NCBI GenBank assembly: GCA_016195565.1
Contig: JACPZK010000027.1
Coordinates: 1-49,169, forward strand
Direction of reading: 5' to 3'
Length of the DNA stretch: 49,169 nucleotides
Source of the DNA: Nitrospirota bacterium
Lineage (GTDB): Bacteria; Nitrospirota; Thermodesulfovibrionia; Thermodesulfovibrionales; UBA1546
The notes beneath the pieces were generated by a model that saw only the letters and a list, made by a program, of their open reading frames with translations, was not told the origin of the DNA and ran no database searches. The position numbers were made by a program, and so were the translations under genes. Of the stretch, positions 1-8,055 are shown piece by piece; position 1 is the stretch's first letter; every line of letters begins with the position of its first letter.

Positions 1-1
1 T

Positions 2-94
2 ACCTATAGGCCGCATGAGGCGCTGGGATATGATATCCCGGCTAATTATTATAAACTTGAAAATCTGGTGGGACTAACTTTAAACTCGAAATAG
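2..94 (+). mobile_element. 3' end of an IS transposase (integrase-core family), cut by window edge
   Basis: An open frame from base 2 to a TAG at 92-94 gives a 30-residue C-terminus containing YRPHEALGYDIPANYY. This is the typical RPHEALGY-P-x-x-YY tail of DDE/rve transposases of the IS3/IS481 type. Only the last ~30 residues lie in the window, so the IS family and the intactness of the element cannot be judged. The right terminal inverted repeat should lie within about 95-150, but without the left end it cannot be delimited. Confidence 0.75.
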
Positions 95-171
95 TTGTTC
101 CGAAAAAGTCGAGCAGGACAATGTTATCCGCATATATGGTGCGGGGTATTGGAGAAAAGGGAGGAAGATAT

Positions 172-411
172 ATGAAGAGCAAAATAAAATATACAGATGA
201 ACCGATGGGCAAGCTGAGAGTTATTAAAGATTTTCTTCCCCCGCCGGATAAGCTGGTGATGAAGGAAGAAAATATTAAAGTAACTATTTCCTTGAAAAAA
301 TCGAGCATTGCTTTTTTTAAGAAAGAAGCGCAAAAACACCATACGTCGTACCAAAGAATGATTCGGCGGCTTATAGACCTCTACACTTCACAACATCAAA
401 AGAGTGCGTGA
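172..411 (+). CDS. CopG/BrnA-like antitoxin, apparently orphan
   Basis: A 79-residue basic protein with the layout of small ribbon-helix-helix antitoxins: an acidic/proline N-terminal arm (FLPPPDKLVMKEE), a beta strand VKVTISL, then two helices ending in SYQRMIRRLIDLY. I chose ATG 172 over an in-frame ATG at 121 because a GGGAGG ribosome site sits 7-8 bases upstream of it. Such antitoxins normally follow a BrnT-like toxin gene. Here the upstream DNA is instead the end of an IS transposase, so the toxin is missing or was displaced. Assignment rests on residue pattern only. Confidence 0.7.
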   Translation: MKSKIKYTDEPMGKLRVIKDFLPPPDKLVMKEENIKVTISLKKSSIAFFKKEAQKHHTSYQRMIRRLIDLYTSQHQKSA

Positions 412-436
412 CATTCCGCAATAACGAACAACTAAT

Positions 437-1489
437 ATGAACAAACCAAAGGCAATCGCTCTTTTTTCAGGCGGGCTTGACAGCACCCTTGCCATCATTA
501 CAATGCTCAGGCAGAGGATTGATGTCACTGCCATAACATTCCTCACGCATTTTGGCTGCGACATATCCGATAAATCATCATGCTCAAAGGACCCTTTCTC
601 TGCTGCTGAGAAATTCGGATTTACAGTAAGACTCTGCCATCTTTCAGACAAATTCATTGAGATAGTTAAAAATCCCGCGCATGGCCACGGCAGGAATATG
701 AACCCGTGTATTGACTGCAGAATTCTTATGCTCAAAGAGGCAAAGGAATTAATGGACATGACAGGAGCTGATTTTATAATCACTGGAGAGGTTATCGGGC
801 AAAGGCCCATGAGCCAGATGAGGAATACGCTTGCTATGATTGACAAAAAAGCCGGTGTGTCAGGAATTGTCCTCAGGCCTTTGAGTGCAAAGCTGTTTGA
901 ACCCACCATTCCTGAAATAAACGGTATTGTTGACAGAGATAAGCTTCATGATTTTAACGGCCGCTCAAGAAAACAGCAGATGGCGCTGGCAAAGGAGTTC
1001 GGGCTTACAGACTACCCCATGCCTGCCGGAGGATGCCTGCTTACAGAGCCGAACTATTCTTTCAGGCTTAGAGAGCTTTTGAATTATAATCCGAATCCCT
1101 CTTTGAAAGATTTGCATCTCTTAAGAACAGGAAGGCATTTCAGGATCTCGCCGCCCTGCAAGATAATTGTCGGCAGGGATGAAAAAGACAATGATAAGAT
1201 AGAATCCCTTGCAGGAGAAGGCGATTACATCTTAAGTGTTGAAAATTTCGGCAGCCCGGTAACACTTCTCACAGGCGGTGGCTCTCAAGATTTCATCAGC
1301 CTTGCGGCAGCAATATGCGCAAGATACTCTGACGCAAAACATCTTCCGTCTGTTGCGGTAAGCGTGTATTCATCCGCCTCGGGCGGTGGTGAAAGATTCA
1401 TTTTAAAAGTAAGTCCTGCAACGGAAGAAGTGATAGAGAGATACAGAGTACAGCTGCCTGAAAAGAAAAAAGCTGTGTTACCGGCTTAG
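437..1489 (+). CDS. PP-loop tRNA thiouridylase-like protein with NFACT-R-like C-terminus
   Basis: A 350-residue protein. The N-terminus has the ATP-pyrophosphatase P-loop SGGLDST (residues ~12-18), as in ThiI, MnmA and TtuA. A C-x2-C pair (NPCIDCR, ~92-95) and a third cysteine in PAGGCLLT (~201) are spaced as in the Fe-S-dependent tRNA thiolases; this suggests an iron-sulfur site and is inference. From ~240 on the protein resembles the NFACT-R/DUF814 RNA-binding module ([14 protein letters not shown]). There is no N-terminal THUMP domain, so it is not a classical ThiI. The likely role is sulfur insertion into a tRNA uridine; the exact position is unknown. It converges on hisF with a 4-bp overlap. 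Confidence 0.75.
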   Translation: MNKPKAIALFSGGLDSTLAIITMLRQRIDVTAITFLTHFGCDISDKSSCSKDPFSAAEKFGFTVRLCHLSDKFIEIVKNPAHGHGRNMNPCIDCRILMLKEAKELMDMTGADFIITGEVIGQRPMSQMRNTLAMIDKKAGVSGIVLRPLSAKLFEPTIPEINGIVDRDKLHDFNGRSRKQQMALAKEFGLTDYPMPAGGCLLTEPNYSFRLRELLNYNPNPSLKDLHLLRTGRHFRISPPCKIIVGRDEKDNDKIESLAGEGDYILSVENFGSPVTLLTGGGSQDFISLAAAICARYSDAKHLPSVAVSVYSSASGGGERFILKVSPATEEVIERYRVQLPEKKKAVLPA

Positions 1490-2325
1490 AGCCTTACAAC
1501 AACTCCCTTTTCTTTCAGATATTCCTTTGCCTCTTTGATTGTGTATTCCCTGTAGTGAAATATGGATGCAGCCAATACAGCATCAGCCTTGCCAAGCACA
1601 AGCCCTTCATAGAGATGCTCTAAATTGCCTGCGCCGCCTGAGGCGATAACAGGAATTGATACAGCCTCTGATATCGTTTTTGTAAGTTCAATGTCGTATC
1701 CGTCCTTTGTGCCGTCCCTGTTCATGCTCGTAAGAAGAATCTCGCCTGCGCCTAATTCCTCCATCTTCTTAGCCCATTGCACGGCATCAATCCTTTTCAT
1801 CTTTCTTCCGCCGTGTGTAGATATCGCCCATGTCAATCCTTCATTTAAATCTCCGAGCAAGACTCTTCTCAAGGATTTATCATTAAACCATTTCTCTTCT
1901 TCTGTAAATGTCATCTCTTTTGTAACTCGCTTCGCGTCAATTGCAACTACGATGCACTGACTTCCGAATTTCTCTGCTGCGCGGCTTACAAAATCAGGAT
2001 CTCTTACAGCAGATGTATTCACAGAAACCTTATCGCAGCCTGATTTCAGAAGCTGTCTTATATCATCAAGAGCGCCGATTCCTCCGCCGACTGTAAGCGG
2101 CATAAATACATCATTTGCAGTCCTTTCAACAACGTCAAGGATAATATTTCTCTTCTCATGTGATGCTGTTATATCAAGGAATACGAGTTCATCAGCGCCC
2201 TGCTCATCATAAAAGATCGCATTATCAACGGGGTCTCCGGCGTCCCTGAGATTGACAAAGCTTACGCCTTTTACAACTCTTCCGTCTTTAACATCAAGGC
2301 ACGGGATTATGCGTTTTGCAAGCAT
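1486..2325 (-). CDS. hisF: Imidazole glycerol phosphate synthase cyclase subunit HisF
   Basis: HisF closes the imidazole ring from PRFAR and HisH-derived ammonia, giving IGP and AICAR in histidine synthesis. The protein begins [20 protein letters not shown] and has both catalytic aspartates at canonical positions (D11 in CLDV, D130 in AID), plus the phosphate loops TVGGGIG and IASGGAG. At 279 residues it is ~26 longer than the usual ~253. The extra length is a charged insert just after D130 (about residues 133-165, around [13 protein letters not shown]). No other his gene is nearby; hisF is the last gene of the minus-strand queH-to-ybeY run, after a 145-bp repeat-bearing gap. Confidence 0.97.
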   Translation of the reverse strand: MLAKRIIPCLDVKDGRVVKGVSFVNLRDAGDPVDNAIFYDEQGADELVFLDITASHEKRNIILDVVERTANDVFMPLTVGGGIGALDDIRQLLKSGCDKVSVNTSAVRDPDFVSRAAEKFGSQCIVVAIDAKRVTKEMTFTEEEKWFNDKSLRRVLLGDLNEGLTWAISTHGGRKMKRIDAVQWAKKMEELGAGEILLTSMNRDGTKDGYDIELTKTISEAVSIPVIASGGAGNLEHLYEGLVLGKADAVLAASIFHYREYTIKEAKEYLKEKGVVVRL

Positions 2326-2351
2326 CAGTTTTTATCCTTTCTCGCATTGTC

Positions 2352-2464
2352 TGTCACCCTGAACTTGTTTCAGGGTCTTACAACTATCTATTCCTTAGAT
2401 GCTGAAATAAGCCTGCCCTGAAGATTCTGAACTTGGTTCAGAATCTTCAGGGTTCAGCATGACA
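2352..2464. repeat. Dispersed palindromic element 1, with perfect 17-bp hairpin
   Basis: The element begins TGTCACCCTGAAC and ends GTTCAGCATGACA. It contains a small CCCTGAA/TTCAGGG hairpin on the left and a perfect 17-bp stem (2416-2432 with 2436-2452, loop TTG). It lies between ybeY and hisF, both minus strand, and as RNA it could attenuate or terminate. It shares its TGTCA...TGACA ends with six other elements in the window. Confidence 0.8.
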
Positions 2465-2470
2465 CAATAG

Positions 2471-2932
2471 TTACAACTTACTAATGTATTCTAATAATTC
2501 TCTCTCCTTCGTCCGCATCTTCCTTTCAGCGTATTTGCTCCTTTCATGGTCATATCCTATAAGGTGAAGAACTCCATGAACAAGAAGCCATCTTAACTCC
2601 TCATTGAATGACAGCCCATGCTCAGGCGCCTGTCTTTTGGCCGCCTGAAGGTTTATAACGATATCACCAAGCATAAAGTTGAAAGTTGAAAGTTGAAAGT
2701 TGAAAGTTGCTGAACGCTGAACGCTGAACGCTGAACGCTCTTGCTGCGGGAATGAAAGCACATCCGTAGTCCTGTCAATGCCGCGGTATTTATGGTTCAA
2801 TTCTTTCATCCTGCCGTCATTAACAAAAAGTATGCTGAGTTCTGCATCTTTCAGTCCGAGAAGCCGGAGCAATGCCGCTGAATCACGCTTTATCTTTGTC
2901 AGTTTTTGCTGGTTTTTTATTAGAACCTTCAT
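2471..2932 (-). CDS. ybeY: Endoribonuclease YbeY (rRNA maturation factor)
   Basis: The 153-residue protein has the YbeY zinc signature HGVLHLIGYDHE (H-x3-H-x5-H) near the C-terminus and the family motifs NHKYRGIDRTTDVLSFP and GDIVIN. YbeY acts in 16S rRNA 3' maturation and ribosome quality control. Between LSFP and GDIVIN is an unusual segment (about residues 62-87) encoded by tandem heptamers. The start overlaps the upstream pgpH-like gene by 50 bp, in the conserved phoH-pgpH-ybeY order. Confidence 0.95.
   Translation of the reverse strand: MKVLIKNQQKLTKIKRDSAALLRLLGLKDAELSILFVNDGRMKELNHKYRGIDRTTDVLSFPQQERSAFSVQRSATFNFQLSTFNFMLGDIVINLQAAKRQAPEHGLSFNEELRWLLVHGVLHLIGYDHERSKYAERKMRTKERELLEYISKL
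2678..2736. repeat. Tandem heptamers inside ybeY
   Basis: Four GTTGAAA units (2678-2705) are followed after a short join by four GCTGAAC units (2709-2736). They are translated in ybeY as a Phe/Gln/Ser-rich stretch. A change of one unit would shift the reading frame. Confidence 0.9.
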
Positions 2933-4397
2933 TAATCTGCCTTTGCGCTTCCTGAGATTTTGAAGAGCCGCCGTTGAAATTGAACCCCGGATAATCTATT
3001 CTCTTGTGCAGGATTCCCGTGAGTATGTATGAGAAGTGTTTCTTTATCTCTGATATGTCTTTCAATGTGAGTTCGCATTCGTCAAGTTGTCCTTCAAGGA
3101 ATATATGGTTTATTATCTTGTCAACGAGAGCGGCAACTCTTGCAGGCGTAGGGTCGTTTAAAACCTTTGACGCAGCCTCAACAGCATCTGCCATCATAAC
3201 GAGCGCAGCTACGCGTGTCTGAGGCTTGTGCCCCGGATATTTATATTCTTCTTCAGAAGGCTCGTTCTCATCTCTCTGGCCTTTTGCCTTCTGGTAAAAA
3301 AAAGTCATCAGGCTTGTGCCGTGATGCTGTTCTATTATATCTATAATCGGCTGCGGGAGCTTATGCTGCTTTGCAAGTTCTACGCCTTCTTTTACGTGCG
3401 AAGATATTATCATGGCGCTCATGTGGGGAGTGAGATTCTCATGCTTGCTCAGAGAATTGCTCTGATTTTCAACAAAATATTCCGGCATCTTGATCTTGCC
3501 TATGTCGTGGTAATATGAGCTTACCCTTGCAAGCAGGGGATTAACGCCTACCGCCTCTGCCGCGGACTCAACGAGATTGCCGACTATAACGCTGTGGTGA
3601 TACGTCCCGGGAGCAGTTATCATGAGATTTTTCATGAGCGGCTGTTCCATATCAAGGAGTTCAAGCAAACTTATATCGGTTGTGACTTTAAACGTGTATT
3701 CAAGAAGGGGCAGCATTACAGAGACAACTGCCGTGACGCTTATCCCTGAGGACAGCGCAAACATTACTGCAGGGAATGCCTTAACAGAAAAGAACTCTCC
3801 TGTAAAAAGCAGCAGGATGCTTGCAGTGGCCCCGCTTATCACTCCAACATAAAAACCGCCCATCAAGAGCGCTGACCGCCTTTTACATCTTATAACGCTG
3901 AATGCGGCAGTAAGGCTTCCTACAAAGGCATATACCGGAAAAATTGCGCTGTTGAGCCACAGCCCGCTTAAGAGGCTCACGACAAAGGAAAATACTATTG
4001 CGGTGTGAAAATCAAATAAAAGAGTGACGAGCATTGCGCCTGCTGCTATGGGGATGCCGAACAATGTGATTTCTATTGGCGCCAGGCCGATTCCTCGTGC
4101 AAGGTTTACCAGTATATACTCAAAAAATCTTCCGAGAAGAAGTGTGCTGACAATCATAAAGCCGAGAAGGACGAGCATGTTGTAGTTTTTAAAATAAGCA
4201 GGTTTATACCGCGTAATATCCCTGTACAGAATGGCTAAAAGAAGGCAGGCGGTGAGCAGTCCTCCTACAAAACGTTCAGCGCTGGCTCTCTCCTGTATTG
4301 CGATGGCAGATAAGAATCCAAATACAATCAGCAGCAAATATTTTTTTACGTCAATCTTTCTGCTAATTTTCTGTGTTCCGTTTTTCATATCTTTCAT
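2883..4397 (-). CDS. 7TM-HD family phosphohydrolase, PgpH/YqfF-like (short form)
   Basis: The 504-residue membrane protein has about seven hydrophobic segments (residues ~20-240) followed by a cytoplasmic HD domain: H in GTYHHSVIVGNL, HD in YYHDIGKIK, HH in IIEQHHGTS, and a late D in MMADAVEAA. PgpH of this family hydrolyses c-di-AMP. Classical members have ~700 residues with a large extracytoplasmic 7TMR-HDED domain near the N-terminus; this protein starts almost directly at the membrane part and lacks that sensor. The C-terminal tail is charged and low in complexity. It lies between phoH and ybeY with overlaps on both sides (35 and 50 bp), so co-translation is likely. Confidence 0.88.
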   Translation of the reverse strand: MKDMKNGTQKISRKIDVKKYLLLIVFGFLSAIAIQERASAERFVGGLLTACLLLAILYRDITRYKPAYFKNYNMLVLLGFMIVSTLLLGRFFEYILVNLARGIGLAPIEITLFGIPIAAGAMLVTLLFDFHTAIVFSFVVSLLSGLWLNSAIFPVYAFVGSLTAAFSVIRCKRRSALLMGGFYVGVISGATASILLLFTGEFFSVKAFPAVMFALSSGISVTAVVSVMLPLLEYTFKVTTDISLLELLDMEQPLMKNLMITAPGTYHHSVIVGNLVESAAEAVGVNPLLARVSSYYHDIGKIKMPEYFVENQSNSLSKHENLTPHMSAMIISSHVKEGVELAKQHKLPQPIIDIIEQHHGTSLMTFFYQKAKGQRDENEPSEEEYKYPGHKPQTRVAALVMMADAVEAASKVLNDPTPARVAALVDKIINHIFLEGQLDECELTLKDISEIKKHFSYILTGILHKRIDYPGFNFNGGSSKSQEAQRQINEGSNKKPAKTDKDKA

Positions 4398-5328
4398 ACG
4401 CCTTTACTATTTCCTGAACGAGCTTATGCCTTACGACATCTTTCTCGGAAAAATATATAACTTTTATGCCCTCTATGTCATTCAGTATTTTTTCAGCCTC
4501 TATAAGCCCTGAAAGTTTTCCTGACGGCAGGTCAATCTGTGTGATGTCTCCTGTAATTACGGTCTTTGAGTTAAACCCCAGCCTTGTAAGGTACATCTTC
4601 ATCTGCTCTGATGTTGTATTCTGCGCCTCATCAAGGATTATAAAGGAATCATTCAATGTGCGCCCTCTCATAAAAGCTAACGGCGCAATCTCTATGATAC
4701 CACGCTCAATAAATTTACTTGCCTTTTCCGCCTCTATCATATCAAAAAGGGCGTCATAAAGGGGCCTCAGATAAGGGTTAACCTTTTCGTACATATCGCC
4801 GGGCAGAAAGCCGAGTTTCTCTCCGGCTTCCACGGCAGGCCGCGCAAGAACTATCCTGCTCACCTGTTTTTTCAGAAGGGCGTTTATTGCCATTGCCATT
4901 GCAAGGTAGGTCTTGCCTGTGCCTGCAGGCCCTATCCCTATAACAATATCATAATTACGCATCGCCTCAATATACTGTCCCTGAACCTCGGTTTTCGGTA
5001 TGATAAATCTCTTTTTTGAGGACACAGGTATATTGTTCAGGAATAAATCTTTGAGGGATGTTTTATGTCCGGCTGCCGCTGATCTTATTGCGTAACTGAT
5101 GTCTTCAGGCTTAAGCAGATAACCATCCGCACTGATGGAGCGCATCTCGTTTATGAGCTTTTCAGCTTTTGCAGCAGGCCCGGGTTCTCCCTGAATAAAT
5201 ATCTTGTTCCCCCTGAAGCTTGCGGTTATATTGAAAGCCTCTTCTATAAGTTTGAGGTTTTTATCAAATCCGCTGTAAAGGAAGGTTAATTCCTTTACGC
5301 TGTCAAGTTCTATCTCTATGGTTACCGT
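4363..5328 (-). CDS. phoH: PhoH-like ATPase, apparently with a non-standard start codon
   Basis: The PhoH (YbeZ-type) ATPase is recognised by the Walker A motif GPAGTGKTY, the ARPAVEAGEKLGFLPGD block, the Walker B ILDEAQN and a TGDITQIDLP motif. It works with YbeY in RNA/ribosome maintenance. The first standard start (ATG 5145) would give 260 residues and remove the usual N-terminal KH-like region. The same frame stays open 61 codons further upstream and encodes a good PhoH N-terminus (LTFLYSGFDKNLKLIEEAF, then FRGNKIFIQGE) but contains no ATG, GTG or TTG. An ACG at 5328 lies 5 bases after a GGAG site and gives 321 residues, the normal length; an ATA at 5319 is another option. The gene overlaps the SPOR-gene stop by 7 bp. 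The identity is firm; the start is inferred. Confidence 0.9.
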   Translation of the reverse strand, partial: TVTIEIELDSVKELTFLYSGFDKNLKLIEEAFNITASFRGNKIFIQGEPGPAAKAEKLINEMRSISADGYLLKPEDISYAIRSAAAGHKTSLKDLFLNNIPVSSKKRFIIPKTEVQGQYIEAMRNYDIVIGIGPAGTGKTYLAMAMAINALLKKQVSRIVLARPAVEAGEKLGFLPGDMYEKVNPYLRPLYDALFDMIEAEKASKFIERGIIEIAPLAFMRGRTLNDSFIILDEAQNTTSEQMKMYLTRLGFNSKTVITGDITQIDLPSGKLSGLIEAEKILNDIEGIKVIYFSEKDVVRHKLVQEIVKAYERYEKRNTEN

Positions 5329-5996
5329 ATATTCTCCTTTTTGGCGGCGCCGGGCTGGGATGAATTTTTAACCCCGCGAGCCTCTTCGTTTTTCAAAGTT
5401 ACAAAAGCCTTCAGCCCTTCATTTTTCAGTTTGAGCGCAAGCGCTGCTGCTTCTTCCCTGGCAGCAAATTCTCCTGTCCTTACCTTGTATAGCTTCGGGT
5501 TTTTGGATTTAGCATATTTCTTTATGTAGGCCTTGTACCCTTTAGCTTCAAGTTTGTGTTTGAGCGCTTCCGCTTCCTTCAAGTTTTTGAATGCGCCGGC
5601 CTGAACAGTGTATTTTATATCATACTGATGAGAGTTATCAGCTTCAACCTTGGGTTCGGCAGGCTCTTTTTGAACAACAGGCTGAACAGGCAGAGGCGAT
5701 AAGGCTTGTTTCGGAGGCGCCTTTTCCGCTTTGATTTGCGGCTGAGATGCTCCGCCAGATGCAGCTGTAATCTGAGGCGCATTGCCCTGAGCGGGCTGTT
5801 CCTGAACCTGAGGGATTGCCTCAAGTTTCGGAGCTGCGATTATCTGATATTCAGGCTGTTTTCCTTTTTCTCCTGCCCCGCCTACAAAATAACCGAGGCT
5901 GAAGCTAAGCGCAGAGGTAACTGCAATAATAGCTATGATGAATTTCCTGTCCGGCAAGGCCGTTTTCTGTTTTACTTTAAGGCCGCTGTGTCTCAT
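5322..5996 (-). CDS. Membrane-anchored SPOR-domain protein
   Basis: A 224-residue protein with a short cytoplasmic N-terminus, one transmembrane helix (FIIAIIAVTSALSFSLGYFVG), a Pro/Gln/Ala-rich periplasmic linker (~residues 45-125) and a C-terminal SPOR domain (YTVQAGAFKNLKEAEALKHK to the end). SPOR domains bind denuded septal peptidoglycan; FtsN and DamX have this layout. It follows queA with one base between the TGA and this ATG, so it is co-translated. I preferred ATG 5996 to the in-frame GTG at 6020, which lies inside queA. Confidence 0.85.
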   Translation of the reverse strand: MRHSGLKVKQKTALPDRKFIIAIIAVTSALSFSLGYFVGGAGEKGKQPEYQIIAAPKLEAIPQVQEQPAQGNAPQITAASGGASQPQIKAEKAPPKQALSPLPVQPVVQKEPAEPKVEADNSHQYDIKYTVQAGAFKNLKEAEALKHKLEAKGYKAYIKKYAKSKNPKLYKVRTGEFAAREEAAALALKLKNEGLKAFVTLKNEEARGVKNSSQPGAAKKENIR

Positions 5997-5997
5997 T

Positions 5998-7017
5998 TCA
6001 CAGGATAAGCATAGCATCACCGTAGGAGAAAAATCTATATTTTTGACTCACAGCAATGCTGTATGCGCCGCTCAGTTTTTCAGCGCCGCAGAAAGCAGAG
6101 GCCAGCATAAGCGGTGTTGAGCGCGGAAGGTGAAAATTAGTGATAAGCGAATCAACAGCCTTGAATTCAAAGCCTGGATATATAAAGATATTTGTATAAC
6201 CGCAGATTGGCTGAGCAGGTGAATGAGCGAATGAGTGAATGGGTGAATATTTGCCGCTCAAATATCCCTCAATCGCCCTTGTTGTTGTAGTTCCCACAGA
6301 AAAGACTCTTTTGCCTGAGGCTTTTGTTTTTTGTATCTCTTCAATAATCTCTTTTCCTATCTCAAAATATTCTGCATCCATAGAATGTTCGCTTAAATTC
6401 TCTGTTTTTATAAGTTTGAAGGTCCCTATCCCTACATGAAGTGTCAGGCGCCTGACCTTCACGCCTTTGTCCTTTATCGTGCCTATCAGTTCTCCTGTAA
6501 AGTGCAATCCGGCGGTCGGGGCTGCGATGGAACCCTCTTTTTCCGCATATACTGTCTGATACCATTCTCTGTCAGCGGGCTCCGGCTTGCGCTTTATATA
6601 CGGCGGCAAAGGCATATCTCCGTATCTCCACAAGTTTTCCATTAAATCTCCCGAATATGAAAAAAGTGCAGTCTGGTTTTCTATGTTTGCTGAGAACCCT
6701 TCTGCTATTGATATTCCCCCTCTGTATTTCCCTCTTGATAGTATTTCCCACTTGTCAATGCCGATTTCTTTTACCAGCAGAAATTCAAATCTTCCTCCTG
6801 TTGGTTTTATCCCTGCAAGTCTTGCCGGAAAAACTTTGGTGTTATTAAGTAAAAGCAGGTCGCCTTCATTAAGATATGCAGGAAGATTACTGAAAGTTCT
6901 GTGCTCTATCTCTCCGTTTTTGTGAAGCACTAAAAGTTTTGAGAGGTCTCTTTTGTCAGAAGGTTTTTTTGCTATCAGTCCTTCCGGCAGGTGAAAATAA
7001 AAATCAGCGGCCTTCAT
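5998..7017 (-). CDS. queA: S-adenosylmethionine:tRNA ribosyltransferase-isomerase QueA
   Basis: QueA transfers and isomerises the ribosyl part of SAM onto preQ1-tRNA to make epoxyqueuosine. The 339-residue product begins MKAADFYFHLPEGLIA and carries the family blocks LLLNNTKVFPARL, APTAGLHFT, LHVGIGTF and TNFHLPRSTPLML. ATG 7017 is chosen over the upstream extension, which runs back into spoIID. A tandem octamer array adds the stretch YSPIHSFAHSPAQP just before the conserved GYTNIFIYPG. queH, for the next step of the pathway, is two genes upstream in the same run. Confidence 0.96.
   Translation of the reverse strand: MKAADFYFHLPEGLIAKKPSDKRDLSKLLVLHKNGEIEHRTFSNLPAYLNEGDLLLLNNTKVFPARLAGIKPTGGRFEFLLVKEIGIDKWEILSRGKYRGGISIAEGFSANIENQTALFSYSGDLMENLWRYGDMPLPPYIKRKPEPADREWYQTVYAEKEGSIAAPTAGLHFTGELIGTIKDKGVKVRRLTLHVGIGTFKLIKTENLSEHSMDAEYFEIGKEIIEEIQKTKASGKRVFSVGTTTTRAIEGYLSGKYSPIHSFAHSPAQPICGYTNIFIYPGFEFKAVDSLITNFHLPRSTPLMLASAFCGAEKLSGAYSIAVSQKYRFFSYGDAMLIL
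6219..6250. repeat. Tandem octamers inside queA
   Basis: Four units of an 8-base repeat (GTGAATGA, GCGAATGA, GTGAATGG, GTGAATAT) lie within the queA reading frame and encode a His/Ser/Pro-rich loop. Confidence 0.85.
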
Positions 7018-8017
7018 ATAATTGGATTTCTGTTCCGGGATAAAAGAAAGAAAGGATTTCCTTGTAGTTTTTTCCCTTCTTTGCCATTTCAAGCGCGCTC
7101 CACTGGCAGAGGCCTACTCCATGACCGTAGCCTTTCCCCTCAAAGATTATGGAATCGTTTAGTTTTGTCATGGTGAAATTGGTGCTCGGCAGCCTTTGCC
7201 ATCCGAGTTGTTTTCTTAAGTCGTTGGATTTGATTGTGCGCTCTCCTGATTCGGATGTTACAGTCAGCTCTTTTACTCTTCCGGTTGAGGTATAAGACTT
7301 GACAGCCATATCTTTAAAGGCGGAGATATTTAATGATTTTTCTATCTCTGACAATGGAATTTTTCTTTCCCATATCCAGTACGGCGAGGCTTCACAGCTT
7401 GATTCCACTGATTTAATATAAGGGTAGCTTTTACCAAACACTTCTTCGGGAAGCTCTGTCTTGCCGCCGCATGTGGAATGGTACAACGCCTCTATCGGTT
7501 TTCCGTTGAACGTGAGTATCTCGCCTGATGTTTTTTCTACGGCATGAGCTGCCATGACATCAGAGGCGCTCCCCTTGTACACCTGATGAAGAACAGAGGA
7601 TGTTAAATGATAACGGAGGTTCCCGTTCATGTTTTTTTGATATACAGCATACGTCCTTGAAATAACTGCCTGCGCCTTGAGCGCTTCCATTTCCCAGTTT
7701 GTCCCGGCCTCAGCCGTGACAACGCTTTTGACATATTCCTCAAAGGGGAGTTCATTTACGACATAAAGCCCGTTTTTCCCTTTCCATACCTCAATCTCGC
7801 CGGTGTAATGAACTCCGCTCACAAGGAAATCGCCTTTTATTTTTTCACTGATTCTCTCCAGAGGTTCATTCTTTGCAGGGATACGCGGCGAATCTTCATC
7901 CACGATAAGCACTCTTATTGTATCGGCAAAGGAGAGCGGAGTGAGAAGTAAGAAGTAAGAAGCAAGAAGTGAGAAGCAAAGAAAAATAAATTTTATTTTA
8001 TGTTTTTCACTTCTCAT
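7004..8017 (-). CDS. SpoIID/LytB-domain protein, exported
   Basis: The 337-residue protein has a signal peptide (residues ~1-31, hydrophobic core FIFLCFSLLASYFLLL, end SFAD) and a SpoIID domain: ELPFEEYVKSVVTAEAG, ALKAQAVISRTYAVYQ, STCGGKTE and the late GYGHGVGLCQWSA. SpoIID is a lytic transglycosylase acting on denuded glycan strands; in non-sporulating bacteria such proteins (LytB type) act in wall remodelling, which fits the SPOR gene nearby. ATG 8017 is preferred to TTG 8029 because a GGAAG site precedes it. Both the ribosome site and part of the signal peptide are encoded by tandem heptamers. The end overlaps queA by 14 bp. Confidence 0.9.
   Translation of the reverse strand: MRSEKHKIKFIFLCFSLLASYFLLLTPLSFADTIRVLIVDEDSPRIPAKNEPLERISEKIKGDFLVSGVHYTGEIEVWKGKNGLYVVNELPFEEYVKSVVTAEAGTNWEMEALKAQAVISRTYAVYQKNMNGNLRYHLTSSVLHQVYKGSASDVMAAHAVEKTSGEILTFNGKPIEALYHSTCGGKTELPEEVFGKSYPYIKSVESSCEASPYWIWERKIPLSEIEKSLNISAFKDMAVKSYTSTGRVKELTVTSESGERTIKSNDLRKQLGWQRLPSTNFTMTKLNDSIIFEGKGYGHGVGLCQWSALEMAKKGKNYKEILSFFYPGTEIQLYEGR
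7941..7982. repeat. Tandem heptamers encoding the SpoIID signal peptide
   Basis: Six units of the G(T/C)(G/A)AGAA type (GTGAGAA, GTAAGAA, GTAAGAA, GCAAGAA, GTGAGAA, GCAAAGA). Read on the minus strand they encode the hydrophobic core of the signal peptide. Confidence 0.88.
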
Positions 8018-8020
8018 TTT

Positions 8021-8055
8021 AACTTCCAACTCTTAACTTTTAACTTCTAACTTTT
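8021..8055. repeat. Tandem heptamers between queH and spoIID
   Basis: Five units of the AACTTTT type (AACTTCC, AACTCTT, AACTTTT, AACTTCT, AACTTTT). Read on the minus strand the last unit supplies the GGAAG ribosome site of the SpoIID-like gene; the other end reaches the queH stop codon. Confidence 0.88.

Noticed and set aside
388-909. Long minus-strand open frame opposite the PP-loop gene
   Set aside because: It is fully inside the strongly conserved tRNA thiolase frame and shows no family motif.
5322-5345. Programmed -1 frameshift from the SPOR gene into phoH
   Set aside because: The slip site reads C AAA AAG, a poor heptamer, and a fusion of SPOR with PhoH makes little sense; a non-standard start fits better. 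Not fully excluded.
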